Source of the DNA: Deltaproteobacteria bacterium Ga0077550
GTDB taxonomy: Bacteria; Myxococcota_A; Polyangia; Nannocystales; Nannocystaceae
Assembly (NCBI GenBank): GCA_001464385.1
Contig: LNFB01000376.1
Location: 1-39,129 of the forward strand
Length of the DNA: 39,129 bases
Reading direction: 5' to 3'
Of this stretch, positions 37,218-39,129 are shown piece by piece (the stretch's first letter is position 1; each line of letters starts with the position of its first letter). The notes beneath the pieces are model-generated. The model was not told the origin of the DNA, searched no databases, and saw nothing but the letters and a program-made list of their open reading frames with translations. The position numbers and the translations under genes were made by a program.

Positions 37218-38660
37218 TCAGTCGACGCGTGCGCGGACGATCGCTGGAACGCCGCCCCGCGGTCGCAGGGTGGCGAAGTCGTCCTCGACGATCTCGCGCG
37301 TCGGATCGATCTCGAACCGGTACCGCCGCAGCAGGGTCGCGAGCACGATCGGGCCCTCCATCATCGCGAAGTGCATCCCGATGCAGAAACGCGGTCCCGC
37401 AGAGAACGGCAGGTACGAGCCCTTGGGTCGCTTGGCCTCCTCGGCCGGCAGGAAGCGGTCGGGATCGAAGGCGTCGGGATCCGGCCACACGTCGGCGCGT
37501 CGATGCTGCGCGTACGCGCTGACGAACACGAGCCTGCGCGGCGGCAGCATCGTGCCGGCGATCTCGACCGACTCCAGCGTTCGCCGGGGGAACATCATGA
37601 GCGGCGGATACAGCCGCAGCGTCTCGCGGAACACCCGCGTGGTGAATGCGAGCTGCTCGGGGTCGAACCGATCGCGCGGCGCCGAGGCGAACGCGTCGGC
37701 CTCGGCCACGACCTTCGCGAGCGCGGCGGGATGGCGTGCGAGCAGGTACATCGCCCACGCGAGGCTCGTCGCGGTGGTCTCGTGGCCAGCGACGAAGAGC
37801 GTGACGACCTCGTCGCGCACCTGCTTGTCCGTCATCACGACGCCGTCGTCGGCGTCGCGCGCGGCCAGCAGCCGACCCAGCAGGTCGTGCCGCTCGATCG
37901 CGTCGCGCCGCCGCTCGTCGATCATGCCGTGAATCCGGTGGTCGACGACGGCGACCGCGTCGAGGAGCTCGCGGCCGCGCGAGCCGGGGACCAGCACCGG
38001 CGACTCGAAGCGGTGGTGGAGCCCGTCGAGCACGCGGCGCAGCCGTCCGTGGGTCTTCGCCGAGATCCGTCGCACGAGGTCGAGCACCAGGATGTGCGGC
38101 GCGAGTGCAGGCGACGCGAGCGAGCCGTTGACCCACCCGAGGGCGGTGGTGAGCGCGGCGCCCAGCGCGTCGGCCTCGTCGAACGTGTCGACGCCGAACA
38201 GCGCGCTGCCGACGACCGTCATCGCGATCCGCGTCGTCTCGTGCGCGAGGTCGATCGCCTGGCCCGGCGTCATCGCGTCGGCCGAGCGCTCGGCGGTGTC
38301 GCGCATCGCGACCGCGAACTGGGCGAGCGCGGCCGGGGTGAAGATCGGCGCCATCAGCTTCCGCTGCCGCCGCCAGAGCTCGCCCTCGCTGGTGAACAGG
38401 CCCTGGCCGGCGAGGTCGTGGAGCAGCACGCGGAGGCCCGGCGACTTCTCGAAGCTCTTCGCCTTGGTGACGAGCACCTCGTGGCATGCATCGGGGCTTG
38501 CGGGCAGCGCCAGCGGCAGGTGCAGGATCCGCCCGCGCACCATCGGCGCCGATGAAGCCGCGATGCTCCGCTGCATCGCGAGTCGCTCGACGGTCGTGCG
38601 CCCGAAGCTGCCGAGCCAGCCTGCGTCCGGGATCCGCGGGAGTTCGTCGAAGCTCGGCAT
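37218..38660 (-). CDS. Cytochrome P450
   Basis: A 480-residue heme monooxygenase. Sequence landmarks: WRRQRKLMAPIF (helix C), the oxygen-binding I-helix FVAGHETTATSLAW, the K-helix ETLR (ExxR), the PPxxMFPRRT strand after it, and the heme loop FSAGPRFCIGMHFA with the axial Cys at about residue 426. The pattern is that of class-I bacterial/CYP102-like fatty-acid or terpene hydroxylases, without a fused reductase. No ferredoxin or ferredoxin reductase gene is nearby, so electrons come from elsewhere. The ATG at 38660 is chosen because MPSFDELPRIPD is the usual start of the family. No clear biosynthetic partner is in view. Confidence 0.95.
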   Translation of the reverse strand: MPSFDELPRIPDAGWLGSFGRTTVERLAMQRSIAASSAPMVRGRILHLPLALPASPDACHEVLVTKAKSFEKSPGLRVLLHDLAGQGLFTSEGELWRRQRKLMAPIFTPAALAQFAVAMRDTAERSADAMTPGQAIDLAHETTRIAMTVVGSALFGVDTFDEADALGAALTTALGWVNGSLASPALAPHILVLDLVRRISAKTHGRLRRVLDGLHHRFESPVLVPGSRGRELLDAVAVVDHRIHGMIDERRRDAIERHDLLGRLLAARDADDGVVMTDKQVRDEVVTLFVAGHETTATSLAWAMYLLARHPAALAKVVAEADAFASAPRDRFDPEQLAFTTRVFRETLRLYPPLMMFPRRTLESVEIAGTMLPPRRLVFVSAYAQHRRADVWPDPDAFDPDRFLPAEEAKRPKGSYLPFSAGPRFCIGMHFAMMEGPIVLATLLRRYRFEIDPTREIVEDDFATLRPRGGVPAIVRARVD

Positions 38661-38728
38661 GTCGCGTCCACGATAACGCACCGGCGCCAGGGACGTCGGT
38701 CGACGACGCCAGCGACGCGACGTCGTGA

Positions 38729-39129
38729 TCAATCCACGCCGCAGTGGCCGTGCGGCACGCCCTCGAGCACGCAGGCGATCGCTTCCTCGCCGTAGCGACG
38801 CCACGGCTCGGCGTCGACCGGGCTCCGCAGATCCGCGGTGCCCGCGAGCATGTCGGGTCGGACCAGTCTGCGACGCGGATCCCGACCTGCACGCCGGTCC
38901 CTTGCTTGGGGACGATGCCGTAGCCGCCGTCGTAGGACTCGGCGAACACGATGACGTGGTCGCCGAGCGCGAGGCCGTCGGCGCCGTCGAAGCGGATCCG
39001 CGGCTCGCCGGCGTAGCGCTGCGCCGGCGAAGCGGTGCGCGGCGCGGGCGGGACATCCGCGAACACGTGCTCGACCCGGATCGTCGCGTGGGCGATCGTC
39101 GGACCGCGCAGCTGCGGATCGGCGGCCTG
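38729..39129 (-). pseudogene. C-terminal part of an unidentified protein, frameshifted, runs off the window
   Basis: Entering from the right edge, one minus-strand frame is open and protein-like (HATIRVEHVFADVPPAP, RIRFDGADGLALGDHVIVF, ESYDGGYGIVPKQGTGVQVGIRVA). At about 38861-38875 this frame loses sense, and another takes over as LVRPDMLAGTADLRSP, WRRYGEEAIACVLEGVPHGHCGVD and a stop at 38729. One added base near 38872 would join them (...GIRVA-RLVRPDML...). Either a sequencing error or a recent frameshift. The visible strands suggest a small beta-rich, perhaps exported domain with two C-terminal Cys, but the N terminus is outside the window, and I do not recognise the family. Confidence 0.65.

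Noticed and set aside
37218..38660. P450 as part of a secondary-metabolite cluster
   Set aside because: Neighbours are a GspG-like lipoprotein and a broken unknown gene; no terpene, PKS or NRPS gene in the window.
1..39129. tRNA, rRNA, CRISPR array or riboswitch
   Set aside because: No cloverleaf, no regularly spaced repeats and no recognisable aptamer; intergenic gaps are all below about 210 bp except around the inverted repeat at the left edge.

Overview
The window is about 70% G+C. Most genes read with strong codon bias, and several secreted lipoproteins carry a lipobox followed by a Ser/Thr/Gly/Asp- or Pro-rich linker. Together with DUF4215-like Cys repeats, HDOD and degenerate HD-GYP response regulators and DUF4097 proteins, this points to a myxobacterium, most likely of the Nannocystis/Plesiocystis type (Myxococcota). 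That placement is inference; there is no rRNA or marker gene here. I saw no tRNA, rRNA, CRISPR array, transposase or integrase.

Layout. 1-606: a perfect 67-bp inverted repeat flanking a truncated MazF/PemK toxin gene; the right arm is the start of a dihydrofolate-reductase-like gene (556-1113). 1132-6612 (minus): a small lipoprotein, then a tightly overlapping four-gene signalling operon (V4R-domain protein, PAS histidine kinase, REC-HDOD, REC-degenerate HD-GYP). 6676-12570: a Cys-repeat/DUF1554 lipoprotein, an OsmC protein, a beta-propeller lipoprotein broken by one frameshift, a GFA-fold protein and two unknowns. 12571-15467: a minus-strand ECF sigma factor / membrane anti-sigma candidate / DUF4097 operon with a second DUF4097 gene divergent to it. 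15485-16913: a lipoprotein and a small membrane protein.

16996-33093 is the centrepiece. Two overlapping glycosyltransferase genes (minus) diverge from a twelve-gene plus-strand operon in which eleven of the twelve genes overlap the next or lie within 3 nt of it. It encodes two NAD-sugar epimerase/dehydratases, a PfkB/HldE-like heptose kinase with a dead nucleotidyltransferase domain, GmhB-type phosphatase, HddC/RmlA-type nucleotidyltransferase, GmhA-type isomerase, a thiamine-diphosphate E1 alpha/beta pair without E2 or E3, two DegT-type PLP aminotransferases, an unknown protein and a radical SAM enzyme. The parts fit a route from a sedoheptulose-7-phosphate-like sugar to a nucleotide-activated, then aminated and possibly carbon-branched higher sugar for a surface glycan. 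The E1 pair plus radical SAM plus unknown protein are the part I cannot map to a pathway I know.

33109-39129: a Pro-rich lipoprotein, an AsmA-like DUF748 protein with an internal repeat, an Ig-like lipoprotein with two tandem start codons, a small GspG-like lipoprotein, a cytochrome P450, and at the right edge a frameshifted gene that runs out of the window.
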